Source: Spirosoma fluviale
Lineage (GTDB): Bacteria; Bacteroidota; Bacteroidia; Cytophagales; Spirosomataceae
Direction of reading: 5' to 3'
DNA length: 64,000 nt
NCBI RefSeq assembly: GCF_900230225.1
Contig: NZ_OCNH01000001.1
Span: 186,001-250,000, forward strand
Under the pieces are notes generated by a model. That model had not been told where the DNA came from. It saw nothing but the letters and a program-made list of their open reading frames with translations, and ran no database searches. How positions within the stretch are numbered: the first letter of the stretch is position 1; every line of letters begins with the position of its first letter. Positions 14,194-23,502 of this stretch are shown piece after piece. The position numbers and the translations under genes were made by a program.

Positions 14194-16160
14194 AAAAGGG
14201 GGTAATGTGCATATGGTTGCTACTTCTGCTATTAAATGTAACAGGGGAAAAACTATATGCACAAACCAAACTAACGTCGAAGAGGACGAATCCAATAAAT
14301 GAAATAAATAATAGGAATAAAAAGGTAGCCGATAGTCTTTTTAATCTAGGCTCAAAATATCAAGATAGGCAAGCTTACAAGGAGTCATTACATTTACTTG
14401 AAGCAAGCTTGAAACTGTATCAACTGATTAGTGACGGGAAAAAGATAGGAGATTGTTTTAACTATATAGCAATTACTTATTATTATCAAGGTAACTATTC
14501 AAAAGCAGTAGATTCCTTCGAAAAAAGTGCAAAACTCTTTAACAAGATAGGTTATACGAAAGGTTATGCTTCCGCGCTAAATAATATAGGCAGTGTTTAT
14601 AACGGTCAAGGGAATTATCTTAAAGCGTTGGATTATTATAGACGCGCTGCCTTAACCTTCGGTAGGATGGGTGATAATGAAAGTTTTGCTGTAGCAACCA
14701 ATAATATAGGATTGATTTATGCTAGAGGTAAGGACTTTCGCAATGCAATGAAATATTATACCCAGTCATTGTCGGTCTATAGAAAACTTAATAATCAGGA
14801 GAGAATTACGCATGCACTTAATGCAATAGGGAAACTTTATGTACAGGAAAAAGAGTACGTTAAAGCTTTTAATAACCTTGAGAAAACATTACAAATTGCT
14901 GATGAGAGAAAAGATAGACAGTTACAAATAATGGCACTATCCAGCTTGGGTGAATTATTTTACGAGCAGTCAGATTACACCCAAGCACTTCCTTATTATA
15001 CCCGCTGTCTAGCTTATTCCAATCAAATCGGTAGCTTACAATACCAAAGCGAATCAGAGATTGCCATTGGTACTATCATGCACCATCTTGGCAGGAGCAA
15101 AGTTGCAGTAGATAAATGCCATTATGGATTAAATTTGGCTCAAAAACTGGGTTCTATTTCAGTAAAAAAAAGTGGTTGCGATTGCCTCTATCAATCATAT
15201 AAAGCGTTAGGCAATACCCGGCAGGCTCTGTACTACTTTGAGCAGACCAACACGCTTGACGACAGCTTAAACCTGACCGAAACGGCCAACCAAGTGATGA
15301 ACATGGAGTTTCAGAAGCAGCAGCTGGTCGATAGCATTGCCTATGTCAAAAAAGAACACGCCATTCAATTGAAGCATAAAGAGGAAGTGCAGCAGCAGGA
15401 AAAACAGCGGAATAAAATTATCCTTTCGTTGGGCTTTATCCTCCTGGTGGCGGCAGGCCTGGGGTGGCAGCTCAACTACGTCAGGAAATCACGGGCCGCC
15501 CTGAAAATCGAAAAAGACCGTTCAGAAGCCTTGTTATTGAATATATTACCCGAAGAAATTGCGGAGGAGTTGAAAGAAAAGGGCCATGTCGATGCCCGCG
15601 AGTACAACCTGGTTTCGATCTTATTCACCGATTTTAAGTCCTTTACGCAGACCGCCGAGCAAATGTCTCCGCAAAGCCTGGTCGAAGAGATCCATACCTG
15701 CTTCAAGGCATTTGACCTGATTGTCGGGAAGTACCAGATCGAGAAAATAAAAACCATTGGTGATGCCTATATGGCGGCAGGGGGCATCCCGTATACGGAT
15801 GAGCGTTCGCTAAAAAACATAGTGCTGGCGGGCCTGGAAATGCAGGAGTTTATGATAAAACGGGCCGCTGAAAACCGCGCCGATGGTCGCCCCGCCTTTG
15901 ATATGCGTCTGGGCATTCATACCGGGCCAATTGTGGCCGGCATTGTAGGAGTGAAAAAGTTTCAGTACGACGTGTGGGGCGATACCGTAAACACCGCCAG
16001 CCGAATGGAAAGTAGTGGCTTGATTGGGAAGGTGAATATTAGTGAGACCTTTTACGAATTCATAAAACAGGAAGAGTGCTTCTCCTTTGAATACAGAGGG
16101 CAGGTTCATGCCAAGGGGAAAGGAGATATGGGCATGTATTTTGTTGAGAAAGCTGCGTAG
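14190..16160 (+). CDS. TPR-repeat membrane protein with class III adenylate cyclase domain
   Basis: 656 residues. A signal peptide (about 1-25) is followed by tandem tetratricopeptide repeats (about 50-370), a membrane helix (about 409-430) and a class III cyclase domain (about 470-655). The metal-binding aspartates are Asp481 (LFTDFKSF) and Asp525 (IGDAYM). Lys521 and Asp594 (QYDVWGD) are the adenine-selecting pair, so ATP is the expected substrate and cAMP the product. TPRs would face the periplasm and the catalytic part the cytoplasm. The gene is translationally coupled to the double-glycine peptide upstream. The first kilobase is AT-rich with ATA and TTA codons, whereas from about 15200 composition returns to that of the neighbours, suggesting a mosaic gene. 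Confidence 0.9.
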   Translation: MKKGVMCIWLLLLLLNVTGEKLYAQTKLTSKRTNPINEINNRNKKVADSLFNLGSKYQDRQAYKESLHLLEASLKLYQLISDGKKIGDCFNYIAITYYYQGNYSKAVDSFEKSAKLFNKIGYTKGYASALNNIGSVYNGQGNYLKALDYYRRAALTFGRMGDNESFAVATNNIGLIYARGKDFRNAMKYYTQSLSVYRKLNNQERITHALNAIGKLYVQEKEYVKAFNNLEKTLQIADERKDRQLQIMALSSLGELFYEQSDYTQALPYYTRCLAYSNQIGSLQYQSESEIAIGTIMHHLGRSKVAVDKCHYGLNLAQKLGSISVKKSGCDCLYQSYKALGNTRQALYYFEQTNTLDDSLNLTETANQVMNMEFQKQQLVDSIAYVKKEHAIQLKHKEEVQQQEKQRNKIILSLGFILLVAAGLGWQLNYVRKSRAALKIEKDRSEALLLNILPEEIAEELKEKGHVDAREYNLVSILFTDFKSFTQTAEQMSPQSLVEEIHTCFKAFDLIVGKYQIEKIKTIGDAYMAAGGIPYTDERSLKNIVLAGLEMQEFMIKRAAENRADGRPAFDMRLGIHTGPIVAGIVGVKKFQYDVWGDTVNTASRMESSGLIGKVNISETFYEFIKQEECFSFEYRGQVHAKGKGDMGMYFVEKAA

Positions 16161-16204
16161 CATGGGTAAAAATTTATTGTGAACTACTAGGACCAAACTG
16201 TACT

Positions 16205-16459
16205 ATGTCAACAGATAAAGACTATTCAAAAATGACACTTGACGAATTAGTGGCCGAAGAGAAAAAAGTACAATCACAAAAAATATTAACGGCTGCACTA
16301 ATAGGCTTATTTATTGGCGTAGCTTTTTGGTCGGCTATAGATAAAAATTTTGCCAACACTGGTGTAATGCTACTTTTTGCTTACATAATAAGTAGCATTT
16401 ACAACAAGAAGCTAAAGAAAATTCAGGCAGAAATAAGCCGTCGGAATACGGTCGATTGA
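16205..16459 (+). CDS. small two-helix membrane protein
   Basis: 84 residues. A charged N-terminus (MTLDELVAEEKKVQSQKI) leads into two hydrophobic helices (about 29-45 and 51-66) separated by a short polar loop, and ends in a basic/acidic helix. It is an inner-membrane protein with no named domain that I recognise. Similar short proteins are common in Bacteroidota. It follows the cyclase gene by 44 nt and may be cotranscribed. The sequence is AT-rich. Confidence 0.65.
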   Translation: MSTDKDYSKMTLDELVAEEKKVQSQKILTAALIGLFIGVAFWSAIDKNFANTGVMLLFAYIISSIYNKKLKKIQAEISRRNTVD

Positions 16460-16507
16460 GAATCCCCACCGACAAGAAATACATTGAACAGGTAGACTTG
16501 AACATTA

Positions 16508-16714
16508 ATGAAAGACTGCAAAGTAGAAGCCCTAGTTTACTATTCGAAGTTGACGTTCGACTGGGAGTACATTTTGAAAAAGTCGAAAGAAGAAATTCAG
16601 GAAAAACTTGACGAATACACGGCTCAGGGCTACCGATTGGCCTCGACAACATCGACCAGTTTTGAATTTGCTATATACATTTATCTATTTTTTGAAAAAG
16701 AAACTGTTCAATAG
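16508..16714 (+). CDS. small DUF4177-like protein
   Basis: 68 residues with the pattern of DUF4177-type proteins: a beta strand, a helix (KSKEEIQEKLDEYTAQGYRL) and a final strand pair ending FEFAIYIYLFFEKE. These are cytoplasmic proteins of unknown role. Only one base separates its stop from the next start, so it is probably in an operon with 16716-16997. The family assignment is by pattern only. Confidence 0.6.
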   Translation: MKDCKVEALVYYSKLTFDWEYILKKSKEEIQEKLDEYTAQGYRLASTTSTSFEFAIYIYLFFEKETVQ

Positions 16715-16715
16715 T

Positions 16716-16997
16716 ATGAAATTTAGTCTAACGGCCTGCCTGATTTCACTGGCGTATGTCGGCTATGCACAAGGCGTCGACAGTACAAAAAAAACGCAAC
16801 CGACGCCACCGTCTGCTACATCTCAGCAACCGAGCCGTCCTGCAACTGCGTCGTTAATGTTAGCTCCCAAGCCGACTCAGCCGGTATCCACATTCGGTAA
16901 TCCGTCCAAAAATCCGGTTCAGTCCAGCTACACGTATGAGAATGGGCGCATCATTGGCGGTTCCACCACCTGGAAACTTGGTAAGAAAAAAGATTAA
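16716..16997 (+). CDS. small secreted Pro/Thr-rich protein
   Basis: 93 residues from the ATG at 16716. The frame is open upstream, but only this start gives a signal peptide (MKFSLTACLISLAYVGYAQG). The mature part is low-complexity, rich in Pro, Thr, Ser and Gln, and ends in YTYENGRIIGGSTTWKLGKK. It is likely exported to the periplasm or cell surface. No family is recognised. It precedes a small lipoprotein gene by 12 nt. Confidence 0.65.
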   Translation: MKFSLTACLISLAYVGYAQGVDSTKKTQPTPPSATSQQPSRPATASLMLAPKPTQPVSTFGNPSKNPVQSSYTYENGRIIGGSTTWKLGKKKD

Positions 16998-17009
16998 TAC
17001 ACCTTAATC

Positions 17010-17222
17010 ATGAAAAGGCTCTTATTTATCTGTCTGCTGCTGGCTGGTTGCCAACCAAAGAACAAGTCAAAAGATCAACAGGTAAGCGTAACTATCAACG
17101 GCAAGAAGTACACCGATTCTGTAGCGGTCGATTCGGCCGGGAATCGTGTCCGGGTCAAGCCGGGTGCTGGCCGCGTTGGGGTCATCGTGTCAGGCAGTGG
17201 TAACGACGTAAAGATTGATTAG
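17010..17222 (+). CDS. small lipoprotein
   Basis: 70 residues with a classical lipoprotein signal: MKRLLFICLLLAGC, where Cys14 would be lipidated. The mature part is short and polar, with repeated Val-Gly and Asp residues (VIVSGSGNDVKID), and has no domain I recognise. It ends a run of four short genes (16205-17222) that look cotranscribed. Confidence 0.7.
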   Translation: MKRLLFICLLLAGCQPKNKSKDQQVSVTINGKKYTDSVAVDSAGNRVRVKPGAGRVGVIVSGSGNDVKID

Positions 17223-17378
17223 TCAATAATGTGACCCGGCATGACCAGGCAGGCCGGATGGATGCGCTATGCCTGACTGATCTGGCGGCTATTGCCTCCG
17301 GGCATGGGGACGACTTACTGCTTCGAACGTACGAGGAACGAATAAGGCACTACAGCCAGGTAGGACTGTAGTACGTCG

Positions 17379-19400
17379 TCAGAAAGCAGGTAGGAAAACT
17401 TTAAATGTGGAGCCTTTTCCCTCCTGACTGGTTACGTCAATAGTTCCGCCATGACTCTCGGTTACGCGCTGAGCAATGGCCAGACCAATGCCGGTGCCGC
17501 TGTAAGATGTCTTATGCAATCGTTGAAATGGGGTAAAAATTCGGTCCTTATACCGCTCGTCAAACCCTATGCCATTGTCGGTGACGGTGATTAACCAGAA
17601 GGCCTGATTAGGCTCGTCTAGCAGGGCAGGCGGAAGTTCGCTCGGTTGGGCGGCACGGTATTGAATTCGAATAAGTGGGGGAATCTCCGTCTGGCAGAAC
17701 TTCAGGCCGTTGGTGATCAGATTCTGGAACAGCTGACGAAGCCGCGAGGCACTCCCGTACACGGTTGGCAGGGGAGATACTTCGACCGTTGCGTTTTTCT
17801 CCGAAATGGTCATTTCCAGATCGGTCACCACGTCGTCAAGTACCGTATCCAGTGGAATGGTCATGAACGAGTCCCGCTGGGTGCTTACCTGCGAATACAG
17901 CAGCAGATCCTTAATGAGCATCTGCATGCGCTGCGCCGACTTCTGAATCCGCCGAACCATGTCGCGCTCGCCATCAGAAAGGCTATCGACAAACTGATTC
18001 TGGAGAATATCGCTGAATGCCTGGATGCGTCGGAGGGGTTCCTGTAAATCGTGGGAAGCAATATGAGCAAACTGTTGCAGATTCTCATTGGAGCGTTGTA
18101 GTTCGGCGTTGGCTTCTTTTAGTTCGCGCTCCTGTTGTTGGGCGGCTAGTTCAGCTAGCTTTCGGTCGGTAATGTTGTTGTACGTAACGACTACTCCGTT
18201 GTTGCCCTGCTTCACGGCCGATACCTCAAACCAGCCTTCCAGCCCAAACTCGTCGCGGTAATACTGGCTGCTTTGTTCGGCCCGGCCCGTTTCGACCACC
18301 CGCGCGTAGAGATCGAAAAAGCCGTTGTCCTTATTTCCCGGAAATACAGTGAGCAGCTTACGACCAATTATCTGATCGGGCGTCATGAAGTTGCTTTTAA
18401 TGACGGCTTCGTTGGCCGTGTCCATCATAAAATCAACGATCGTACCGGTTTCATCCCGCAGGGCGGTCATGGCAATGATACTATTGAGCGACGCGTCCAG
18501 GGTGGTTCGCAGCGCAAGCGCCTGTTGTTCCAGTGTGTGGGTTTGCTCCTCTACCCGCCGTTGCAGCAGTGTTTCGGCTTCTTTATCGGCCGTTATGTCG
18601 ATAACCGTACCAATAAATCGATTGACGGTCCCCTGTTCATCGAAAAAGGCCTGTCCGTTGGCGCGAATCCAGCGTAACTGCTTGTCCCCAATTCCCAGCG
18701 TTCGGTATTCGCAGTCAAATCGACCACTATTGCCGGGTTGAAGCACGGCCTGGACCATCTGATGAGTTCGCTCCCGATCATCCGGATGAAGTCCCTGAAG
18801 GAAGACGTTATAGTCGATGGTTGCTGTTGGAGGAAGGCCGAACAGTTCTTTTGTCCGATCAGACCAAACCAGCTGGTCTGTGAGCGGACTGTAATCCCAG
18901 GTTCCCATGCGGGCGGCTTCCACCGATAGCCGAAAGCTGGTTTCGGCTATTTGCGAGCGCAGTTCTACGTCCTTGCGGTCCGTTACATCGACCAATACGC
19001 CCGAGAACGCAAGCGGTTTCTGGTGATTATCGTACGTTAACCGACCTCTGGCAAGTACCCAGCGGATCTGGTTATTGACTACAATGCGGTACTCCGCTTC
19101 GTAAGGATGTCCGGATTTGATGCCTTGATCAATCAACTGGATTACCCTGGGGCGGTCGTCGGGGTGGATGGAGTCGGTAAATACACGCAGGGTCAGGCCA
19201 ATTCTCTCCGGACTTTCCGGAATACCGAACATGCGTAGAAGATTCTGGTCGCCAACTACGTTGTCTGCTCCAAGATCCCAGAACCAGGTGGCAATCAGGC
19301 CAATGCTAAGTGCTGTTTGTAATTGATCATAAGAACGTAAAAGCAGCGCTTCTTCGTTGGCTAACAATGAAGTTGATGGAGCAGCAAAAGGCCGATTCAT
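17379..19400 (-). CDS. multi-PAS sensor histidine kinase
   Basis: 673 residues without membrane segments. Three PAS/PAC modules are visible: about 25-145, about 150-275 and, after a coiled coil, about 300-415. They are recognisable by WFWDLGADN, FSGVLVDVTDRK, FIGTVIDITADKE and VVTYNNITDRK. A HisKA domain follows with His450 in FAHIASHDLQEPLRR, then an ATPase domain with NLITNGLKF, VTDNGIGF and GTGIGLAIAQR. It is probably a cytoplasmic sensor kinase. The form resembles light-, redox- or phosphorelay-type kinases, and the signal cannot be read from the sequence. No response regulator is adjacent, so it is an orphan. Confidence 0.93.
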   Translation of the reverse strand: MNRPFAAPSTSLLANEEALLLRSYDQLQTALSIGLIATWFWDLGADNVVGDQNLLRMFGIPESPERIGLTLRVFTDSIHPDDRPRVIQLIDQGIKSGHPYEAEYRIVVNNQIRWVLARGRLTYDNHQKPLAFSGVLVDVTDRKDVELRSQIAETSFRLSVEAARMGTWDYSPLTDQLVWSDRTKELFGLPPTATIDYNVFLQGLHPDDRERTHQMVQAVLQPGNSGRFDCEYRTLGIGDKQLRWIRANGQAFFDEQGTVNRFIGTVIDITADKEAETLLQRRVEEQTHTLEQQALALRTTLDASLNSIIAMTALRDETGTIVDFMMDTANEAVIKSNFMTPDQIIGRKLLTVFPGNKDNGFFDLYARVVETGRAEQSSQYYRDEFGLEGWFEVSAVKQGNNGVVVTYNNITDRKLAELAAQQQERELKEANAELQRSNENLQQFAHIASHDLQEPLRRIQAFSDILQNQFVDSLSDGERDMVRRIQKSAQRMQMLIKDLLLYSQVSTQRDSFMTIPLDTVLDDVVTDLEMTISEKNATVEVSPLPTVYGSASRLRQLFQNLITNGLKFCQTEIPPLIRIQYRAAQPSELPPALLDEPNQAFWLITVTDNGIGFDERYKDRIFTPFQRLHKTSYSGTGIGLAIAQRVTESHGGTIDVTSQEGKGSTFKVFLPAF

Positions 19401-19616
19401 GCGTTGAGACTATCTGTAAAATTCGTTTGTCGGTACTGGACGTTAATTCCCGTCTTATGAGAAGTTGACAAACAACGAACTACCCGGTATCGGGGATCAA
19501 TCAATTCGTTTTCCGCTGGGTTGGTAGCCCGAAAAAACGCTGATTTTATACTAAACAAAATTAAGGGAAAAGTGTCTACTCTTATTTACTCTGTTCACGT
19601 TGGAAAGAAGAAGAAT

Positions 19617-20186
19617 TTAAATTTTCTTGTTATCCTGACTTTTATTGGCTGACCGTTTTTTTGATGGTGATTTCAAGATGGGCGATGGCACTGGTTTGTC
19701 AATTCCTCTGTCTTTTCGGCGGACTGATTGCCGCTCGTGCAGGGCATCGAGTTTATCCTGATGGATATCTTCGGCTTCTTCAACCGAGTGCGATACCGAC
19801 AAATTAACTTCTGTCTTTGCTTTTTCTACCAACTGACCAAAAAAACGATGCAGGGCGTGCAATTCCGCTTCGGTCAGGTCTTCGACATTCAACAGCCGGT
19901 TGCTGGCTTTCCGGTTTACGGCAATGAGTTCGTTCAGTTTAAGCTGCATGGCTAGTGAATCTTTATTCTGCGACTTCTGGATCAGAAAAACCATGAGGAA
20001 GGTGATGATGGTTGTGCCGGTATTGATCACTAATTGCCAGGTGTCAGAGTAGTCGAAGATGGGTCCGGTAATGATCCAGGTGATAATGGTGATTAGGGCC
20101 AGCAAAAAAGCGGTAGAGGAACCGGTAGCCTGCGTTGCCCGCGAAGCAAAGCGCTCAAAAAACTTGGTAAATGAAGAGGTACCCAT
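19617..20186 (-). CDS. low-affinity iron permease family protein
   Basis: 189 residues. The first 75 residues match the low-affinity iron permease (Fet4-like) family pattern: FERFASRATQATGSS, a first membrane helix with FLLALITIITWIITGPIF, then DTWQLVINTGTTIITFLMVFLIQKSQNKD covering the second helix and the conserved Gln-Asn-Lys-Asp end. The C-terminal half is a charged cytoplasmic region with a long helix and a basic tail (KKRSANKSQDNKK). Bacterial members are small two-helix proteins, and iron transport has not been shown for them, so the name is a family label only. Confidence 0.8.
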   Translation of the reverse strand: MGTSSFTKFFERFASRATQATGSSTAFLLALITIITWIITGPIFDYSDTWQLVINTGTTIITFLMVFLIQKSQNKDSLAMQLKLNELIAVNRKASNRLLNVEDLTEAELHALHRFFGQLVEKAKTEVNLSVSHSVEEAEDIHQDKLDALHERQSVRRKDRGIDKPVPSPILKSPSKKRSANKSQDNKKI

Positions 20187-20298
20187 TAGGATCGTGCAGG
20201 TTAAAAAGCTGATTACAATAGTATGAACGCTTAAATGTTGGGTAATAAATCGTTCTGAAATTAAAAAATGAGTAATTCTTTATCGTCTTTACGGGTCG

Positions 20299-21366
20299 TC
20301 ACATTTGGTTCATAGCCGCCAGTTCATCTTCATAGTCACGCGTGGGCCAGCCCTCTTTCCCGGCCTCACGAATCGCTTCTTTCTGGGCATTAATCGCGTC
20401 CTGAGTACGCCCGGCTTTATTTAGCAGCCGGGCATAGGTATGCAGAGAATTATGAGTACGATACAGGTGAATGGAGTGCTCTGCCCAGGCTAAAGCTGGT
20501 TCCCAGTCGGCTGGGGCATCCCGTTCGCTGTTTACACTACCTTTTTCGAGCAGTTGCTCGTCATGGGTCGTACTGCTGCCAACCCGGTTAGCGGTGCTGC
20601 TCAATACCCGGTCTAACGCGCCAAAGATTTCTTTCGACAGACCTTCCTGAGCCGAATCAGGCGCAGGTAAACCGGGCCGGTCGGAAATCAACAAGTCAAA
20701 TGCTTTCGTATCAGCGGATTCGATAACCCCTGCCACGAACCGTATTGTTTCGGTTGCGGTGCGCTCCGACTCGGGTAAGGCATCCAGATAAGCATCGAGT
20801 ACATCGCTGGTGGGGCGATTGAGCGATTGACGCGTTTGGAGGTACTTTTTCAGGAAATTCGGGTCACGTTTCCCTTCGGCGTAGGCTTTGTCGCCCTTTG
20901 CCACTGTCGATTTCAGGCGCGGCAGCGCCAGTACATGATCGGCCTGAACAAGCATGGCGTTGATGCCGCCGTACCCTACCGCCCGGTGGATCAGATCACC
21001 GTTGGGCGCAATGAACAGAGACGTTGGATAACTGGCCACGAGATATTGTTTGGCTAGGGTAAGGCCTTCGCCTTTCTCGGCGTCGAGTTGGTAATTAATG
21101 AAGTGTACATTGTAGCGGGCTCCCAACTTCGCATTAGGAAAGGCCTCATTAGCCATTCGTTTGCAGGGCGGGCACCAGGTTGTGTAGACGTCCAGAAACA
21201 CGGGTTTGTTCTGTCGTTTAGCTTCAGCGAGTACATCTTTCCAGGAACCCTTAAAAAAGGCAATGCCCGGCGGATCGTTGGACGGGAGTATGAAGGTGTG
21301 AGCCTCTGAGACGCCCGTGGTAACGAGAACAAAGAATAGAATTAGCCTTGAAATGGATGTATTCAT
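20299..21366 (-). CDS. periplasmic thioredoxin-fold protein
   Basis: 355 residues. A signal peptide (about 1-22) is followed by a thioredoxin domain (about 35-150) with the active site WCPPC (Cys65, Cys68) in FLDVYTTWCPPCKRM and the cis-proline region ASYPTSLF. The rest is helical, with a TPR-like segment near the C-terminus (ARLLNKAGRTQDAINAQKEA). It is a probable periplasmic thiol-disulfide oxidoreductase or reductase partner, like the thioredoxin-family proteins common in this phylum. Redox direction cannot be told. The gene is divergent from the ABC exporter, with a large inverted repeat between them. Confidence 0.88.
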   Translation of the reverse strand: MNTSISRLILFFVLVTTGVSEAHTFILPSNDPPGIAFFKGSWKDVLAEAKRQNKPVFLDVYTTWCPPCKRMANEAFPNAKLGARYNVHFINYQLDAEKGEGLTLAKQYLVASYPTSLFIAPNGDLIHRAVGYGGINAMLVQADHVLALPRLKSTVAKGDKAYAEGKRDPNFLKKYLQTRQSLNRPTSDVLDAYLDALPESERTATETIRFVAGVIESADTKAFDLLISDRPGLPAPDSAQEGLSKEIFGALDRVLSSTANRVGSSTTHDEQLLEKGSVNSERDAPADWEPALAWAEHSIHLYRTHNSLHTYARLLNKAGRTQDAINAQKEAIREAGKEGWPTRDYEDELAAMNQM

Positions 21367-21392
21367 TCGGGAAGTAACAACAAAAAATCATG

Positions 21393-21473
21393 AATTGCCC
21401 AATAGCATAACTGTCGATGGCGCGAGGCCAGCGCTAACGTGGCCCGATCTCGCGCCATCAACCAAGGGCAATT
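21393..21473. repeat. nested inverted repeat in a divergent intergenic region
   Basis: Outer arms AATTGCCC (21393-21400) and GGGCAATT (21466-21473) enclose perfect 11-bp arms GATGGCGCGAG (21416-21426) and CTCGCGCCATC (21449-21459), which enclose a GGCCA/TGGCC pair. It lies between the starts of two divergent genes, so it is not a normal terminator. Confidence 0.65.
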
Positions 21474-21592
21474 GAAAATTTGTCATGGCGTCTTTCGACC
21501 AGAAGAGAGTGAGGTTTAACGGGTAAGTTTCAGGAGTGGGCACCGGGAAAGGTTAATGAACTAATCCCCCGTTGGGCTTGTCTTTTTCGTAT

Positions 21593-23443
21593 ATGGCAAA
21601 AAAGGACATTCCACACGCTAACCCCGCTGATACCAAAGACCAGGTAAGCTGGCGTGAGCGCTTTGCGGCCCTGGGAAACCTGCCCGCATTTTTTAAATTG
21701 GTGTGGGAAGTTTCGCCGGGACTATTTCTCGGTAATGCTGCCCTGCGCCTGATTCGGGCCGCTATTCCAGCCGCTACACTCTACATTGGTAAGCTGATCA
21801 TCGATCAGGTTGTTGCCCTGTCCAGGCAAACCACAACGGACGATACAAACTACATCTGGTGGCTCGTGGGTGCCGAATTCGGGCTAGCTATTCTCTCTAC
21901 CGCACTGGGCCGGGCCGTCGCGCTGATGGATAGTTTGCTGGGCGATCTGTTCGCTAACCAGACCTCCATCCGGTTGATGGAACACGCGGCTACCCTCGAT
22001 CTCGAACAGTTTGAAGACGCCACTTTCTACGACAAACTCGAACGCGCCCGCCGACAAACCACCGGCCGGACAGTGCTACTCTCCGGCGTTTTCGGGCAGG
22101 TGCAGGAGCTGATTTCAGTAGGGTTTCTGGCAGCCGGTCTGGCCGTTTATAATCCCTGGCTATTGCTGCTGATTCTGATAGCCGTTACGCCGTCGTTCAT
22201 TGGTGATAATTACTTCAATCAGCGCAGCTACTCCCTCTCGCGCTCCTGGACGCCCGAACGGCGCGAACTCGACTACCTACGCTACATTGGAGCCAGTGAC
22301 GAAACGGCGAAAGAGGTCAAGATTTTTGGTTTGTCGGGCTTTCTGATCGACCGATTCAGGGAATTGTCGTGGGGGTATTACCTTAAAAATCGAGCGCTGG
22401 CAATCAGTCGGGCGGGTTGGGGCACGTTGCTCACCGCGCTGGGTACCGCCGGGTATTACGGAGCCTACGTCTGGATTGTGATGCGGGCCGTGAGCGGGCA
22501 AATTTCGCTCGGCGACCTGACGTTTCTTGCCGGGTCGTTCCGGCAGGTGCGGGGTTCGCTGGAAGGGATTCTGCTTCAATTTAGCAGTCTGACACAGGAA
22601 GCAATCTATTTACAGGATTTGTTCGATTACTTCGCCATCAAGCCGCTGATTCATTCACCCAAAACAACCCGTCCGTTCCCCAATCCGATTCGGGAAGGAT
22701 TTGTGTTTGAGAATGTCGGTTTTAAATACACCAACTCCGAACGTTGGGCCTTGCGTAATCTTTCCTTCACTTTGCAGGCGGGCGAAAAGCTGGCCCTTGT
22801 TGGTGAGAATGGCGCGGGCAAAACGACGCTTGTTAAACTGCTGGCTCGTCTTTACGACCCGGCCGAAGGGCGGATTTTGCTCGATGGCTTCGATTTGCGG
22901 GAATATGACCTGATGGAGCTTCGGCGGAATATTGGTGTTATTTTTCAGGATTATACCCGCTTCAAAATGTCGGCTGGAGTGAACATTGCCGTGGGTGACA
23001 TCGACGAACGGACCAACCAACCACGTATCGAAACGTCTGCCCAACGCAGCCTGGCCGATACGGTCATTGCCAAACTCGCCGGTGGTTACGACCAGCAACT
23101 GGGTCGCTCGTTTGGCAAAGGCGTTGAACTATCGGGGGGCGAGTGGCAGAAAGTAGCGCTGGGACGGGCCTACATGCGCGATGCCCAGTTGATCATTCTG
23201 GACGAACCCACCGCAGCCCTCGACGCCCGCGCAGAGTACGAAGTGTTCCAGCGATTCGGGCAGTTAACCGACGGGAAATCATCGGTGATCATCTCGCACC
23301 GATTCAGCACCGTTCGTATGGCCGACCGGATTCTGGTGCTGGAAAACGGCACTCTGCTCGAAATCGGCAGCCATTATGAATTGCTGGAGAAAGACGGCCG
23401 CTACGCTGAGTTGTTTGGCTTGCAGGCGCGTGGGTACCAGTAA
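21593..23443 (+). CDS. ABC exporter, fused membrane and ATPase domains
   Basis: 616 residues from the ATG at 21593; a TTG at 21572 in the same frame is a less likely start. The membrane domain (about 30-345) has five to six hydrophobic segments. The ATPase domain (about 370-600) has Walker A GENGAGKT (404-411), the signature LSGGEWQ (from 513) and Walker B with Asp537-Glu538 (LIILDEPTAALD). It is an inner-membrane half-transporter that works as a dimer, of the lipid/drug/peptide exporter class. There is no N-terminal C39 peptidase, so it cannot cut double-glycine leaders itself. Substrate unknown. Confidence 0.93.
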   Translation: MAKKDIPHANPADTKDQVSWRERFAALGNLPAFFKLVWEVSPGLFLGNAALRLIRAAIPAATLYIGKLIIDQVVALSRQTTTDDTNYIWWLVGAEFGLAILSTALGRAVALMDSLLGDLFANQTSIRLMEHAATLDLEQFEDATFYDKLERARRQTTGRTVLLSGVFGQVQELISVGFLAAGLAVYNPWLLLLILIAVTPSFIGDNYFNQRSYSLSRSWTPERRELDYLRYIGASDETAKEVKIFGLSGFLIDRFRELSWGYYLKNRALAISRAGWGTLLTALGTAGYYGAYVWIVMRAVSGQISLGDLTFLAGSFRQVRGSLEGILLQFSSLTQEAIYLQDLFDYFAIKPLIHSPKTTRPFPNPIREGFVFENVGFKYTNSERWALRNLSFTLQAGEKLALVGENGAGKTTLVKLLARLYDPAEGRILLDGFDLREYDLMELRRNIGVIFQDYTRFKMSAGVNIAVGDIDERTNQPRIETSAQRSLADTVIAKLAGGYDQQLGRSFGKGVELSGGEWQKVALGRAYMRDAQLIILDEPTAALDARAEYEVFQRFGQLTDGKSSVIISHRFSTVRMADRILVLENGTLLEIGSHYELLEKDGRYAELFGLQARGYQ

Positions 23444-23451
23444 AAATAGGC

Positions 23452-23482
23452 TTGCTTTAGATGAAATAAGTACTTAAAATTG
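23452..23482 (+). promoter_or_regulatory. candidate promoter of the toxin-antitoxin operon
   Basis: TTG (23452-23454), a 20-nt spacer and TAAAATTG (23475-23482), one mismatch from the consensus. It lies 20 nt before the antitoxin start, a place where the YefM-YoeB complex could repress its own operon. Confidence 0.4.
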
Positions 23483-23502
23483 TACGTAAATAGTGATAAA
23501 TC

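Noticed and set aside
21593-23443. ABC exporter as transporter of the peptide locus
   Set aside because: It is more than 7 kb away, has no C39 peptidase domain, and unrelated genes lie between.
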